Source of the DNA: an uncultured Clostridia bacterium
GTDB taxonomy: Bacteria > Bacillota > Clostridia > UBA1381
Direction of reading: 5' to 3'
Length of the DNA stretch: 64,000 nt
Assembly: GCA_947591315.1 (NCBI GenBank)
Contig: CANQDD010000011.1
Coordinates: forward strand, 1-64,000
Positions 44,830 through 54,498 of the stretch are shown here, piece by piece (within the stretch, counting starts at the first letter, position 1; the number at the start of each line of letters is the position of its first letter). Made by a program: the position numbers and the translations under genes. The notes beneath the pieces were generated by a model. It saw nothing but the letters and a program-made list of their open reading frames with translations, was not told the origin of the DNA and searched no databases.

Positions 44830-46302
44830 ATGGAAATTAAGAAAATGTATATAGGCGGCGAATGGCTTTCGAGCGACAAGGTGCTTGACGTGATAAATCC
44901 TGCGGACGGTAAGGTTTTCGCTCAGGTTTACGAGAGCAGCGTCGAGGATACGAGAAAAGCGATAGCCGCAGCGAAGAAATCATTTTACGAAACGCGCGAA
45001 TGGCGCGACATGGACTCGCAGGAGCGCGGCGATATTATATTGAAAATCGCCGATAAGATAGAGGAATACGCCGACGAGTTTGCGCGGCTCGACACTCTGG
45101 ATAACGGCAAACCGCTGCGCGAAGCCGAGGGCGATATATCCGACGGAATACACACCTTCCGCTATTACGCGTCGCTCATAAAAGCGCCGCATGGAGGAGC
45201 GTACGACGTAAACAAAGGCTTCGGGGAGATGCACTCGTATACCGTTCATGAGCCGGTCGGAGTATGCGCGCAGATAACGCCGTGGAACTATCCGTTTCTA
45301 ATGTCGGTCTGGAAGCTTGCGCCGGCTCTTGCGGCGGGCAATTCCGTAGTATTCAAGCCTTCGCCGAAGGCTCCCCTTTCCACGATCAGGCTTTTCGAGG
45401 TGTTTGAGGAGGTTGGAATACCCGCCGGAGCGGCAAATCTCGTGATAGGCGACGCGGAGGTCGGCACGGAGATGGCACAGAACAAGGACGTTGACATGAT
45501 AACGTTTACCGGCAGCACGAGAGTAGGCAGCCACCTTATGAGGTGCGCGTCGGGCAACATAAAGAAGATTGGTCTGGAGCTTGGCGGAAAATCGCCGAAT
45601 GTGATTTTTGCCGACTGCGATCTTGACGGCTCGGTGGAATGGGCGATGGTCGGAATATTCTTTAATCAGGGCGAGGTCTGCTCCGCCGGTTCGAGAATAA
45701 TTATTGAAAAATCAATAAAGGACGAATTTGTAAAGCGGCTCGCAAAAAGGGCGAACGCCATGACTATTGGGAACGGTCTTGACAATCCCGATATTGGGCC
45801 GCTTATCGACGAAACGCAAATGAACCGCGTTCTCGATTATATAAAAAGCGGTATAGACGAGGGCGCGACTCTCGTCTGCGGCGGCACACGCTATACGGAA
45901 AACGGCTGCGAAAACGGCTACTTCGTGCGACCGACGATTTTCGATAACTGCACAAGCGACATGAAAATAGTGCGCGAGGAAATTTTCGGTCCCGTAGTAA
46001 CGGTGCAGACGTTTGAAACCGAGGAGGAAGCCGTAGCGATGGCGAACGACACGGACTACGGTCTTGCCGGAGCGTGCTTTACCTCCGACATAACGCGCGC
46101 CATGCGTGTAATAAAGGAAATAAGAGCCGGAATAACGTGGATAAACTGCTATAATCCGACCTTCAACGAAGCGCCGTGGGGCGGCTACAAGATGTCCGGT
46201 ATCGGACGTGAGCTGGGCGTTCACGGACTGGAGGAATATCAGGAGATAAAGCAGATAAATATAAACCTTACGCCAGGCGTACTCGGCTGGTATGAGAATT
46301 GA
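44830..46302 (+). CDS. Aldehyde dehydrogenase, probably 4-aminobutyraldehyde dehydrogenase
   Basis: A 490-residue NAD(P)-dependent aldehyde dehydrogenase. The glycine motif FTGSTRVGSHL, catalytic Glu in LELGGKSPNV and catalytic Cys in FNQGEVCSAGSR are all present. Closest by motif are the PuuC/BetB-type enzymes. Between potD and the putrescine aminotransferase, it most likely oxidises 4-aminobutanal to GABA. The substrate is inferred from context. Confidence 0.9.
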   Translation: MEIKKMYIGGEWLSSDKVLDVINPADGKVFAQVYESSVEDTRKAIAAAKKSFYETREWRDMDSQERGDIILKIADKIEEYADEFARLDTLDNGKPLREAEGDISDGIHTFRYYASLIKAPHGGAYDVNKGFGEMHSYTVHEPVGVCAQITPWNYPFLMSVWKLAPALAAGNSVVFKPSPKAPLSTIRLFEVFEEVGIPAGAANLVIGDAEVGTEMAQNKDVDMITFTGSTRVGSHLMRCASGNIKKIGLELGGKSPNVIFADCDLDGSVEWAMVGIFFNQGEVCSAGSRIIIEKSIKDEFVKRLAKRANAMTIGNGLDNPDIGPLIDETQMNRVLDYIKSGIDEGATLVCGGTRYTENGCENGYFVRPTIFDNCTSDMKIVREEIFGPVVTVQTFETEEEAVAMANDTDYGLAGACFTSDITRAMRVIKEIRAGITWINCYNPTFNEAPWGGYKMSGIGRELGVHGLEEYQEIKQININLTPGVLGWYEN

Positions 46303-46324
46303 TATTGAAAAGGAGATTTTATAA

Positions 46325-47677
46325 ATGAGTTTTGAACAGGTTTCAAAGGATTTGGAAAAGGTAATAGGTTATATAAAATCCGATGAACTTACAAATGAGC
46401 AGAAGGACGAAATGACAAAGGAAACCATAGAATATTTTGACAACTACGTTTCGCCCGGCTGGCTGAAATACAGAAAATCGGTATCGACAAATTCAGCCGC
46501 GCTCGAGTGGCGCGACCATGACAGCGTTTGCGAGGGGCTTTACGGCGAGGAATTTATCGACTGTCTCGGTGGCTTCGGAATATACACCTGCGGTCACAGA
46601 AATCCTGAAATACTCGACGTGGTAAAGGCTCAGCTTGAGCATCAGGCGCTGCACTCGCAGGAGCTTTTAGACCCTCTGCGCGGCTATCTCGCGAAGGCTA
46701 TGGCTGAGATCACGCCGGGGGATCTGAGCAAGTGCTTCTTCACAAACGGCGGCGCGGAGGCTGTGGAAATGGCTCTGAAGCTCGCAAGAATTGCAACCGG
46801 CGGACGATGGTACATTTCGACTGTCGGCGCGTTCCACGGCAAGTCAATGGGCGCGATTTCGGTAGGCGGTAAAAATACATACCGCGTTCCATACACGCCG
46901 ATGGTGCAGCAAATTCAGCACGTTGAATACGGAAACGCTGAGGACGCGCGAAAGGCTATTAGGAACCTCACCGCTGTGGGCGAAAAGGTAGCGGCGATGA
47001 TAGTCGAGCCTATTCAGGGCGAAGCGGGAGTTATCGTTCCTCCCGAAGGATATTTAAAGGAGCTTCGCGAAATCTGCGACGAGTACGGAGTGGCGCTGAT
47101 ATTTGACGAAATACAGTGCGGTATGGGAAGAACGGGAACCATGTGGCGCTGTCAGGCGGAGGGTGTCGCGCCGGACATCATGACGTTCGGTAAGGCGTTC
47201 GGCGGCGGCATTATGCCTATCACGGGCTTGATATGCACGTCAAAAATGTGGGTCGACGAGCTTGTCGACAATCCGTGGCTTTTGGGTTCGCCGACCTTCG
47301 GCGGCAATCCTGTATGCTGCAGCGCGGCAATCGCGACGATAAAATACATGATTGACAACGACATTCCCGGAATGTGCGCGAAAAAGGGTAAAATATTAAA
47401 GGACGGACTTATGAAGCTTAAGGAAAAGTATCCGGAGGTAATCGACGACGTTCGCGGCACGGGACTTATGCTCGCGGTCGAGTTTTGCAAATCGGAGGTC
47501 GGTTACAGCATCGCAAAGGGACTGTTCGCGCGCGGAGTTATGACGGCGGGAACGCTCGTAAACGCAAAATGTATACGCTTTGAGCCGCCGGCGGTAATCA
47601 CCGAGGAACAGATCGCCGCCGTTACGGAACGCATGGACGCGGCGATAGCGGACACAAAAAAGGAATTTAATTTATAA
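46325..47677 (+). CDS. patA: Putrescine aminotransferase
   Basis: A 450-residue class III aminotransferase that transfers an amino group from putrescine to give 4-aminobutanal. It matches PatA/YgjG over long stretches, such as FIDCLGGFGIYTCGHRNPEI, QALHSQELLDPLR, and the PLP-lysine region MTFGKAFGGGIMPI. The long N-terminal helix (1-45) typical of PatA is present. AAGGAG precedes the ATG. It acts with the aldehyde dehydrogenase just upstream. Confidence 0.93.
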   Translation: MSFEQVSKDLEKVIGYIKSDELTNEQKDEMTKETIEYFDNYVSPGWLKYRKSVSTNSAALEWRDHDSVCEGLYGEEFIDCLGGFGIYTCGHRNPEILDVVKAQLEHQALHSQELLDPLRGYLAKAMAEITPGDLSKCFFTNGGAEAVEMALKLARIATGGRWYISTVGAFHGKSMGAISVGGKNTYRVPYTPMVQQIQHVEYGNAEDARKAIRNLTAVGEKVAAMIVEPIQGEAGVIVPPEGYLKELREICDEYGVALIFDEIQCGMGRTGTMWRCQAEGVAPDIMTFGKAFGGGIMPITGLICTSKMWVDELVDNPWLLGSPTFGGNPVCCSAAIATIKYMIDNDIPGMCAKKGKILKDGLMKLKEKYPEVIDDVRGTGLMLAVEFCKSEVGYSIAKGLFARGVMTAGTLVNAKCIRFEPPAVITEEQIAAVTERMDAAIADTKKEFNL

Positions 47678-47688
47678 AGGGCAGAATT

Positions 47689-48798
47689 ATGAAAACATTT
47701 AAAATAGCTCCCTCCGTGGTATCGCTCGATACCGCGGAGGACTTTTGCGAAAGATATTGTATCAACGAAAACGACCTTGTAATAACAAATGATTTTACAT
47801 GGAACAAATTTTTCAAAAATCAGCGCGCGGGCAATCTGATTTTCATTCAGAATTACGGCATCGGCGAGCCGAACGATGAAATGGTAGAGCGCATCTTCCG
47901 CGACATAAAAAGCGAATATACACGCGTTATCGCGATAGGCGGCGGCACTGTGCTTGATGTGGCAAAGCTGTTCGCGCTGCGGCAGACCTCGCCCGTAACG
48001 GATCTGTTCGACAAAAATATTTCCGCAATAAAGGAAAAGCGGCTTATCCTTGTCCCGACCACCTGCGGTACGGGCAGTGAAATCACAAATATTTCTATTC
48101 TGGAATTTAAAAAGCGTCATACAAAATTCGGTCTTGCCGACGACGCTTTATACGCCGACGAAGCCGTGCTCGTGCCGGAGCTTATGGACGGCATACCGTT
48201 TTCTGTGTTTGCCGTAAGCTCGGTCGACGCGCTTATCCACGCGTTTGAGAGCTATCTCTCGCCGAAAGCGTCGGTGTTCTCGCAGACGTTCTCGATACAG
48301 GCGGCGAAAATGATTTTATCGGGCTATAAGAAAATAGAAAACGGAGCGGAGCTGTCGCCGGAGTTGCTCAAGAGCTTTTTAGTCGCGTCAGACTTCGCGG
48401 GAATAGCGTTTTCAAACGCGGGCTGCGCGGCTGTTCACGCGATGAGTTATCCGCTCGGAGCGGAGTTTCATATTCCGCACGGTGAAGCGAATTACACGGT
48501 ATTTTCCGGTGTTTTCAAAACATATATGAAAAGGGAACCAAACGGCGCGATAAGCCTTCTTTGCGGGATCATATCAAAAATACTCGGCTGTGACGGTGCG
48601 GAGGCTTTAGACGAGCTTGACCGCCTGCTCGACAGCGCGGTTTTGAAGAAAAAACGCCTCGGTGAATACGGCATGACAAGGGAGCAGATAACGAAATTTG
48701 CCGCGTCAGTAACGGAAAATCAAAAGCGGCTTTTATCGAACAGCTATGTACCGCTTACAACGGAGCAGATAGCGGAAATTTACGCCGAGCTGTATTGA
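47689..48798 (+). CDS. 4hbD: 4-hydroxybutyrate dehydrogenase
   Basis: A 369-residue iron-dependent (group III) alcohol dehydrogenase. It closely resembles the Clostridium kluyveri 4-hydroxybutyrate dehydrogenase in length and in segments VIAIGGGTVLDVAK, VPTTCGTGSEITNISI, FAVSSVDALIHAFESY and HIPHGEANY (metal-binding His). It would reduce succinate semialdehyde, made by GabT, to 4-hydroxybutyrate, regenerating NAD. It lies 11 bases after patA. Confidence 0.92.
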   Translation: MKTFKIAPSVVSLDTAEDFCERYCINENDLVITNDFTWNKFFKNQRAGNLIFIQNYGIGEPNDEMVERIFRDIKSEYTRVIAIGGGTVLDVAKLFALRQTSPVTDLFDKNISAIKEKRLILVPTTCGTGSEITNISILEFKKRHTKFGLADDALYADEAVLVPELMDGIPFSVFAVSSVDALIHAFESYLSPKASVFSQTFSIQAAKMILSGYKKIENGAELSPELLKSFLVASDFAGIAFSNAGCAAVHAMSYPLGAEFHIPHGEANYTVFSGVFKTYMKREPNGAISLLCGIISKILGCDGAEALDELDRLLDSAVLKKKRLGEYGMTREQITKFAASVTENQKRLLSNSYVPLTTEQIAEIYAELY

Positions 48799-48812
48799 TT
48801 GGACTTGAGATA

Positions 48813-49679
48813 ATGCTGAAAAAACAAAATATCACCAAGATTTCGGCGGCGGCTATGTTAGTGTCGGCGGCTATGATATGGGGCGGCTCATTCGTGGTCG
48901 TAAAAAGCAGTCTCAATTATGTAACTCCGATGTGGCAGCTTGTGTACAGACTTGCGGTGGCGTCAGTCAGTGGTATTGTGCTTTTTCTTACGCAGCTCAG
49001 GTATGTTTGCAAGCAATATATAAAACAGGGTATTATTCTCGGATTTATATTTGCTGCCGCATTGATATTCCAGAATTACGGCGCAAATGTCAGTACCGCA
49101 AGCAAATGTGCGTTTCTCACCGTAAGCTATGTGGCGTTTACGCCGATAATAGGAGCGTTATTTTTGAAGCGGCGGCTTACACCGAAAAAGGTAATAACCG
49201 TAACAATCTGTATGATTGGCGTGGGACTTGTTACACTTGATGAAAGCTTATCGTTCGCGGCGGGAGATATATTTCTTTTAGCGACAGGCGCGGCATATGC
49301 ACTGCATATCCTGTATATTGATCGGTGCCGCGGCAAAAACGGCGTGATAATTATACATGTAGTTCAAATATGGACGGCTCTCATAATCGCGGTTATTATG
49401 GCGGCAATGCTTGAACCGTTCTGCATAACGCAAGAAAAATCGTTTTGGGTAAGTATTGCATACTGCGGAATATTTGAGGTGCTTATAGGCTTTTTTCTGC
49501 AGTTTAAGGGGCAGCAGAACACCAATCCTTCACTTGCGGGAATTATACTTTCGTCCGAGTGCGTTTTTGCGTGGCTGTTCGGAGTAATATTCCAGAATGA
49601 TCCATGCGATATAAAAATATGTGCCGGAGGATTATTGATATTTGCTTCGGCGGTTATCGAATCATTAAATAATAAATAA
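48813..49679 (+). CDS. EamA/DMT family transporter
   Basis: A ten-helix transporter of 288 residues with two EamA repeats (IWGGSFVVVKSS near the start; LLATGAAYALHILYIDRC opens the second). ATG 48813 is used since the alternative TTG overlaps the previous stop. Its place between the dehydrogenase and gabT suggests it moves an intermediate or product such as GABA or 4-hydroxybutyrate. That is an inference; DMT proteins have wide substrates. Confidence 0.88.
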   Translation: MLKKQNITKISAAAMLVSAAMIWGGSFVVVKSSLNYVTPMWQLVYRLAVASVSGIVLFLTQLRYVCKQYIKQGIILGFIFAAALIFQNYGANVSTASKCAFLTVSYVAFTPIIGALFLKRRLTPKKVITVTICMIGVGLVTLDESLSFAAGDIFLLATGAAYALHILYIDRCRGKNGVIIIHVVQIWTALIIAVIMAAMLEPFCITQEKSFWVSIAYCGIFEVLIGFFLQFKGQQNTNPSLAGIILSSECVFAWLFGVIFQNDPCDIKICAGGLLIFASAVIESLNNK

Positions 49680-49693
49680 AAGGAGATTTTAAT

Positions 49694-51058
49694 ATGACGG
49701 AATTAAAATACGCGCTTCCGGAAATCAAAACGGAAACGCTTCCCGGACCGAACGCGTCGGATATTATCAAGCGCAGAGAAAACGCGATCCCGAACGCCAT
49801 AAAATGCGGCTATCCGCTTGTTGTCAAGCGCGGCGAGGGCGCGATGATAGAGGACGTTGACGGAAATATATTTCTCGACTGGGTAGGAGGCGTGGGAGTA
49901 ATGAACGCCGGCTACAGTCAGCCGGAGGTGATCGCGGCTGTTAAAGAGCAGTCGGAACGGTTTTTCCATGTGATGATGAATATAGGGACTCACGAGGGTT
50001 ATGTCGCTCTTGCGGAGGAGATGAATAAGCTGGTACCCGTAAGAGGCGAAACAAAAAAGACCATGTTCGTAAACTCGGGCGCTGAGGCGGACGAAAACGC
50101 GGTGAAAATCGCGAAGCAGTACACTAAGCGCCCGAATATAATCGTATTTTCCGGCGCGTTTCACGGCAGAACGGCTATGACGATGGCTATGACCTCAAAA
50201 AAGGCGTATGCCTACGGCATGGGACCGTTCCCCGACGGAGTGTACCGCGCGGAATTCCCGTATCTCTACAGAAAGCCGAACGGCATGAGCGACGACGAGG
50301 CGGTAGAATACTATATAGAGCGATTTAAAGCGGTATTTGAGGAATGCTCGCCGCCGGAATTTGTCGCCGCGGTAGTCGTCGAGCCGGTGCAGGGCGAGGG
50401 CGGATTTATTCCCGCGCCTATCGAGTGGGTAAAAGCTGTGAGAAAGATATGCGACGAGCACGGCATACTTCTCGTCGCGGACGAGGTGCAGACGGGCTTT
50501 GGCAGATCGGGAAAAATGTTCGTATCGGAATACTGGAAGGAAGCCGGCTGCGCGCCCGACATTATGACAAGCGCGAAATCCATAGCCGCAGGAGCGCCGC
50601 TGTCCGCAGTCACGGCAAGCGCGGAAATAATGAACTCATGCCGCGCCGGAACGCTCGGCGGAACATTTTCCGGAAACGCTCTCGCGTGCGCGTCGGCTCT
50701 TGAAGTGATTAAAATTATGGAAAAATATAATCTCCCCGGGCGCGCCGCGAAAATAGGAATGCGTTTCCGCGAATTTATGCACACGCTCGAAAAATACGGA
50801 GTGATCGGCGACGTGCGCGGTATAGGCGCAATGACGGGCGTGGAGCTTGTAAAGGACGTTAAAACAAAGGAACCGTATCCCGAGCTTACGGCGAAGCTCA
50901 TACAAACCGCCGCCCAAAACGGACTTATCATCGAAAACGCCGGAACATACGGAAACGTGATACGTTTCCTGTGTCCGCTCGTTGTTACGGACGAGCAGCT
51001 TGAGGCGGGTTTAAAAATATTCGAGAACGCGCTCGCGGCGGCGTTAAAGACTGTTTGA
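49694..51058 (+). CDS. gabT: 4-aminobutyrate aminotransferase
   Basis: A 454-residue class III aminotransferase that converts GABA to succinate semialdehyde. Family segments include FLDWVGGVGVMNAGYSQPEV, MFVNSGAEADENAVKIAKQY, FHGRTAMTMAMTSK, VADEVQTGFGRSG and the PLP-lysine region MTSAKSIAAGAPLSAV. AAGGAG precedes the ATG. It is the last gene of the operon, followed by a terminator. Confidence 0.92.
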   Translation: MTELKYALPEIKTETLPGPNASDIIKRRENAIPNAIKCGYPLVVKRGEGAMIEDVDGNIFLDWVGGVGVMNAGYSQPEVIAAVKEQSERFFHVMMNIGTHEGYVALAEEMNKLVPVRGETKKTMFVNSGAEADENAVKIAKQYTKRPNIIVFSGAFHGRTAMTMAMTSKKAYAYGMGPFPDGVYRAEFPYLYRKPNGMSDDEAVEYYIERFKAVFEECSPPEFVAAVVVEPVQGEGGFIPAPIEWVKAVRKICDEHGILLVADEVQTGFGRSGKMFVSEYWKEAGCAPDIMTSAKSIAAGAPLSAVTASAEIMNSCRAGTLGGTFSGNALACASALEVIKIMEKYNLPGRAAKIGMRFREFMHTLEKYGVIGDVRGIGAMTGVELVKDVKTKEPYPELTAKLIQTAAQNGLIIENAGTYGNVIRFLCPLVVTDEQLEAGLKIFENALAAALKTV

Positions 51059-51078
51059 AGCTTTGAAAATTAAATTAC

Positions 51079-51112
51079 GGCAGGAAGCCGCTCGGCGGCA
51101 TTCCTGCCTTTT
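51079..51112 (+). terminator. Terminator of the polyamine operon
   Basis: GGCAGGAA pairs with TTCCTGCC around an inner GCCG/CGGC, followed by TTTTGT, 20 bases after the gabT stop. Confidence 0.85.
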
Positions 51113-51248
51113 GTATTCCAAAATAATTTATAAAATACTGATTTTCATTTTCCCTCGCAAAAATCGGATAAAATTTTTTTATCGCTTGAATAAAAGGAAA
51201 AACAGTGATAAAATAAAGGGTGTAACGTATAAGAAAGCCGTGGTAAAA

Positions 51249-52613
51249 ATGAAAAAGGAAATCTTGATAACCGATTTTACGGAAGGAAATGTCACGCGGC
51301 AGCTGTTGAAATTCGCGGCGCCGCTGTTTTTGTCGAGCATGCTGCAGATAGTGTACAACATGGTCGATATGGTTATCGTCGGACAGAAGCTCGGCGCGGT
51401 CGGATTGTCGGCTGTTTCCGTCGGCGGCGATGTTTCCAACTTTCTCACGTTTCTCGCGATGGGATTTTCAAACGCGGGACAGGTTATAATATCGCAGTAC
51501 ATAGGCGCGGGCAAGCGAAAGCAGATAAGCCGCTTTATCGGGACGATGTTCTCGTTTTTAACCGTCTGCGCGGCTTGCATAACCGTAGCTTGCATTATGC
51601 TTCGCACTCCGATACTGCGCCTTATGAACACGCCCGAGGAAGCGTTTTCCGAGGCTCTCGCGTACGCGACGGTGTGTATAATCGGTCTTGTTTTTATATA
51701 CGGCTACAATATCGTAAGCGCGGTGCTGCGCGGAATGGGCGATTCGACGCGTCCGTTTATATTCATAAGCATCGCCGCGGTCGTAAATCTTGTGCTCGAT
51801 ATTCTGTTCGTCCTCGTTTTCAATTTCGGCAGCATGGGCGCGGCTCTGGCTACAGTCATCAGTCAGGGATTGTCGTTCGTTTTGTGCGCGTCGTACATAT
51901 TCAAAAACAGAGAACGATACGAGCTTAAATGGTCGGTGAGCGATTTTCTGCGCTGGGATAAGCGTATGCTTTCGAGGCTTATCAAGCTCGGACTTCCTAT
52001 GGCGATAAAGAATGCGTCGATACAATTCTCGAAGCTTTTCGTAAACTCATGGATAAATTCCTACGGAGTTGCCGTATCGGCGTTCGCAGGCATCGCGAAC
52101 AAGATAAACAGCACGACAAATCTCATCTCGAACGCGTTTAACACAGCCGGTTCTTCTATGGTCGGACAAAACGTCGGAGCGAGGAAATACGACCGCGTCA
52201 AGAGGGTTATTCTTGAGGTATTCAAGATAACGACGCTTATCGCGGTATTGCTGTCAATTTTGATAATAGCTTTTCCGAGACAGATTTACGGCTGCTTCAC
52301 AAGCGACGCAGCAGTTCTCGAGATAGGCATTAAATACATACCTATCGCTGTGCTGATATTCTTCGGAAGCGCGGCGCGCTCGGGAATGAACGCGCTGATA
52401 AACGGCAGCGGAAACTATATCGTAAACTTCGCGACCGCGATATGCGACGGTATAATACTGCGCATAGGGCTTGCGCTGCTGTTCGGACTCGGCTTCAAAA
52501 TGCAGCACTACGGCTTCTGGCTCGGCGACGCGCTTGCGGGCTTCACGCCGCTGTGGATAGGACTTATATTCTATTTCAGCGGGAAATGGAAATCCGACGC
52601 TTATACGGGATAG
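51249..52613 (+). CDS. MATE family efflux transporter
   Basis: A 454-residue protein with twelve predicted helices in two MATE repeats (LKFAAPLFLSSMLQIVYNMV and LGLPMAIKNASIQFSKLFVN open the halves). Start is put at 51249, the MKKEILITDFTEGNVTRQ that is typical of clostridial NorM/DinF-like proteins; the longer frame upstream reads through the terminator and is not credible. It is a separate unit with a TATAAA-like box upstream. Substrate unknown; MATE pumps export cations and drugs. Confidence 0.9.
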   Translation: MKKEILITDFTEGNVTRQLLKFAAPLFLSSMLQIVYNMVDMVIVGQKLGAVGLSAVSVGGDVSNFLTFLAMGFSNAGQVIISQYIGAGKRKQISRFIGTMFSFLTVCAACITVACIMLRTPILRLMNTPEEAFSEALAYATVCIIGLVFIYGYNIVSAVLRGMGDSTRPFIFISIAAVVNLVLDILFVLVFNFGSMGAALATVISQGLSFVLCASYIFKNRERYELKWSVSDFLRWDKRMLSRLIKLGLPMAIKNASIQFSKLFVNSWINSYGVAVSAFAGIANKINSTTNLISNAFNTAGSSMVGQNVGARKYDRVKRVILEVFKITTLIAVLLSILIIAFPRQIYGCFTSDAAVLEIGIKYIPIAVLIFFGSAARSGMNALINGSGNYIVNFATAICDGIILRIGLALLFGLGFKMQHYGFWLGDALAGFTPLWIGLIFYFSGKWKSDAYTG

Positions 52614-52814
52614 CGCTCTGTTTTATTTCGTAAATTCTCTGTTATGACTGAAAAAATTTCAAAAAATATTTCATTTACCCTTGACAACACGACGAGTACC
52701 GCAGTGTTATGCTTGCTAAAAAAGTTTCCACCTGTTATTAGCATTATCAATGCGTTATATTTCTCGTTTTTACCTGTTATTAGATAATATCTATATCGAT
52801 AGTACATATTTATT

Positions 52815-52915
52815 CAATAAGGGCTGAAAGACCGTAATTCAACGTTCCGATGGAGCGAAAGCCTCCATCGGAAAACGAAAGTAATTCTGCTGCAAGCAGA
52901 GGTACTTTCATTTAG
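52815..52915. repeat. 101-base structured insertion in the XRE control region
   Basis: Against the region at 8210-8240, the third copy has an extra block between TTTATT and TTATATCA. It contains two strong hairpins, CCGATGGAG-N7-CTCCATCGG and GAAAGTA..TCTGCT with AGCAGA..TACTTTC. No open frame is seen. It looks like a small inserted repeat unit. Confidence 0.65.
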
Positions 52916-52970
52916 TTATATCACGAATTAAAAATATGTCAATAGTTTTCATAAAATTATATTTATGCAC

Positions 52971-52999
52971 TTGAAATTCATAAATATATGTGCTATACT
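52971..52999 (+). promoter_or_regulatory. Promoter of XRE regulator, copy 3
   Basis: TTGAAA (52971-52976) and TATACT (52994-52999) with 17 bases between, identical in layout to the promoter at 8280. Confidence 0.75.
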
Positions 53000-53019
53000 A
53001 TGTATGAGGTGAAGTGAAG

Positions 53020-53580
53020 ATGAATAACGAAGAAATGACAATAGGACAGCGCGTCAGAAAGGCGCGGAAGGAAAAAGGGTATAACCAGACGGAGCTTGCG
53101 AACGTGCTCGGTAAATCGCTCCGTACAATCCAAAAGTATGAAAACGGCGAGATAGAAATTTCGATAAGTATGCTGAACGAGCTTGCAAAGACACTTGATA
53201 CAACGACGACTTATCTGCTCGGCTACAAAACAGAAACGGTGAAGCCGCAGATAACCACGTTTGCCGATGTCGCGGTAATGCTGTTTGAGCTTGAAAAGGT
53301 CGCGGGACTGAAATTTGATATTGCCGTAAAGCGTCCGCCGCGAGATGATAATTGGGAGTGCTCCATAAAGTTTGACGGAAAAGCAAAAACCGATCTCAAC
53401 GCCGATATGTGCCTGTTCCTTGAGGATTGGGCAAACGCAAGAGAGAATTCCTCGCCGGAGCAGTACGCGGATTGGAAGGATATGACGCTCGCGTATTATT
53501 CGAGGCTGACGGTGGGCGAAACGGACGAAGCGGAGGATAACGCGATAAAGAGAAAGGTTACATCAGAGGATTTAATATAA
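53020..53580 (+). CDS. XRE-family transcriptional regulator, third element copy
   Basis: A 186-residue protein nearly identical to the one at 8329 over residues 1-160, with the same helix-turn-helix (QTELANVLGKSLRTIQKYEN) and C-terminal region, and an acidic/basic tail (DEAEDNAIKRKVTSEDLI) that the first copy has lost. The ATG at 53020 aligns with that of the first copy and follows GAGGTGAAG. The gene appears intact although the element around it is broken. Confidence 0.88.
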   Translation: MNNEEMTIGQRVRKARKEKGYNQTELANVLGKSLRTIQKYENGEIEISISMLNELAKTLDTTTTYLLGYKTETVKPQITTFADVAVMLFELEKVAGLKFDIAVKRPPRDDNWECSIKFDGKAKTDLNADMCLFLEDWANARENSSPEQYADWKDMTLAYYSRLTVGETDEAEDNAIKRKVTSEDLI

Positions 53581-53604
53581 GATTTAAAATAATTTAAGCC
53601 TATA

Positions 53605-54498
53605 TTGACGAATAATATAAAAGTCAATTATAATGGACATACCCTTGAAAAAATTGCTTTAGAAAATTATATATTGGTTGAAAATTCAGAATATCAAATG
53701 ATTGGGGATTATATTGTTTTAAAAAAAGAGTTTGTTCGTTCTATTACAAACGGAACTGCAAAATTTGCATTTCATTTTGAAGATAATATCGTATTATACG
53801 AAAATATATCCATAATTAAACAGATTTACACGCCACAGAAAAGTAACTATAAATTATTCTTTAATAATTCCGAAGTTGCTCTTGATGTTGGATTATTTAC
53901 GGTAGAAAACCAGTTTTATGCTCCGGTTAGAGCCATTGCGGAAGCATGCAAACTTTCTGTGACTTGGGATGAAGATTCTGCAACAATTACATTTGATAAT
54001 TCAAAAAAAATATTGAAAATGTCTGTAAATAACTATAATTATACTGCAAACGGAGTTGAAAAAAGCCTTGAAACACCTATGTTATTGGTAGATGATCGTT
54101 TAATAGCACCAATAAAGATTTTATCTGATGAATTTGGCGTGGAATATCAGCGAGATATTGTCAATGAACGAATATGTCTTTTCTCAATGGACTTTATAAA
54201 GTCATTTGAAAATAACAATACTTTTGATGATTTATTAAACAGCACCTATGTGAATGTTGCAGTAACAAGTACACGTGAAGAAAATGTATCGTTTATTGTT
54301 GCTTATTATAATAATTTAGAAATATTACTTAGCACTGAAATTACTAATTCACCTATTGCTGATGGAGCACAAAACATTAGTATTCATTTACCGCATTTAC
54401 AAAATACGGATGAGGTAACAGAAATCAAGCTTATGCTCTGGAGAAATCTAAATACTATGCGACCATTAAACGATGCGATTGTTATAACAAATGAGTAA
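53605..54498 (+). pseudogene. 5'-truncated cargo surface protein (CBM_X2 and copper-amine-oxidase-like stalk)
   Basis: An open frame of about 297 codons with no signal peptide, no ribosome site and only a TTG as possible start, 24 bases after the XRE stop. It begins inside a CBM_X2-type domain (VNYNGHTLEKI ... YQMIGDYIVLKKEFV), continues with a Cu_amine_oxidN1-like stalk (residues 75-200, FYAPVRAIAEACKLSVTWDE) and ends in a module with IKLMLWRNLNTMRPL, the same as the end of the LRR protein at 9915. The upstream part, presumably with signal and main domain, is lost. Confidence 0.75.

Noticed and set aside
51063-51248. N-terminal extension of the MATE transporter
   Set aside because: It would translate the terminator hairpin of the polyamine operon; the conserved MATE start is at 51249.
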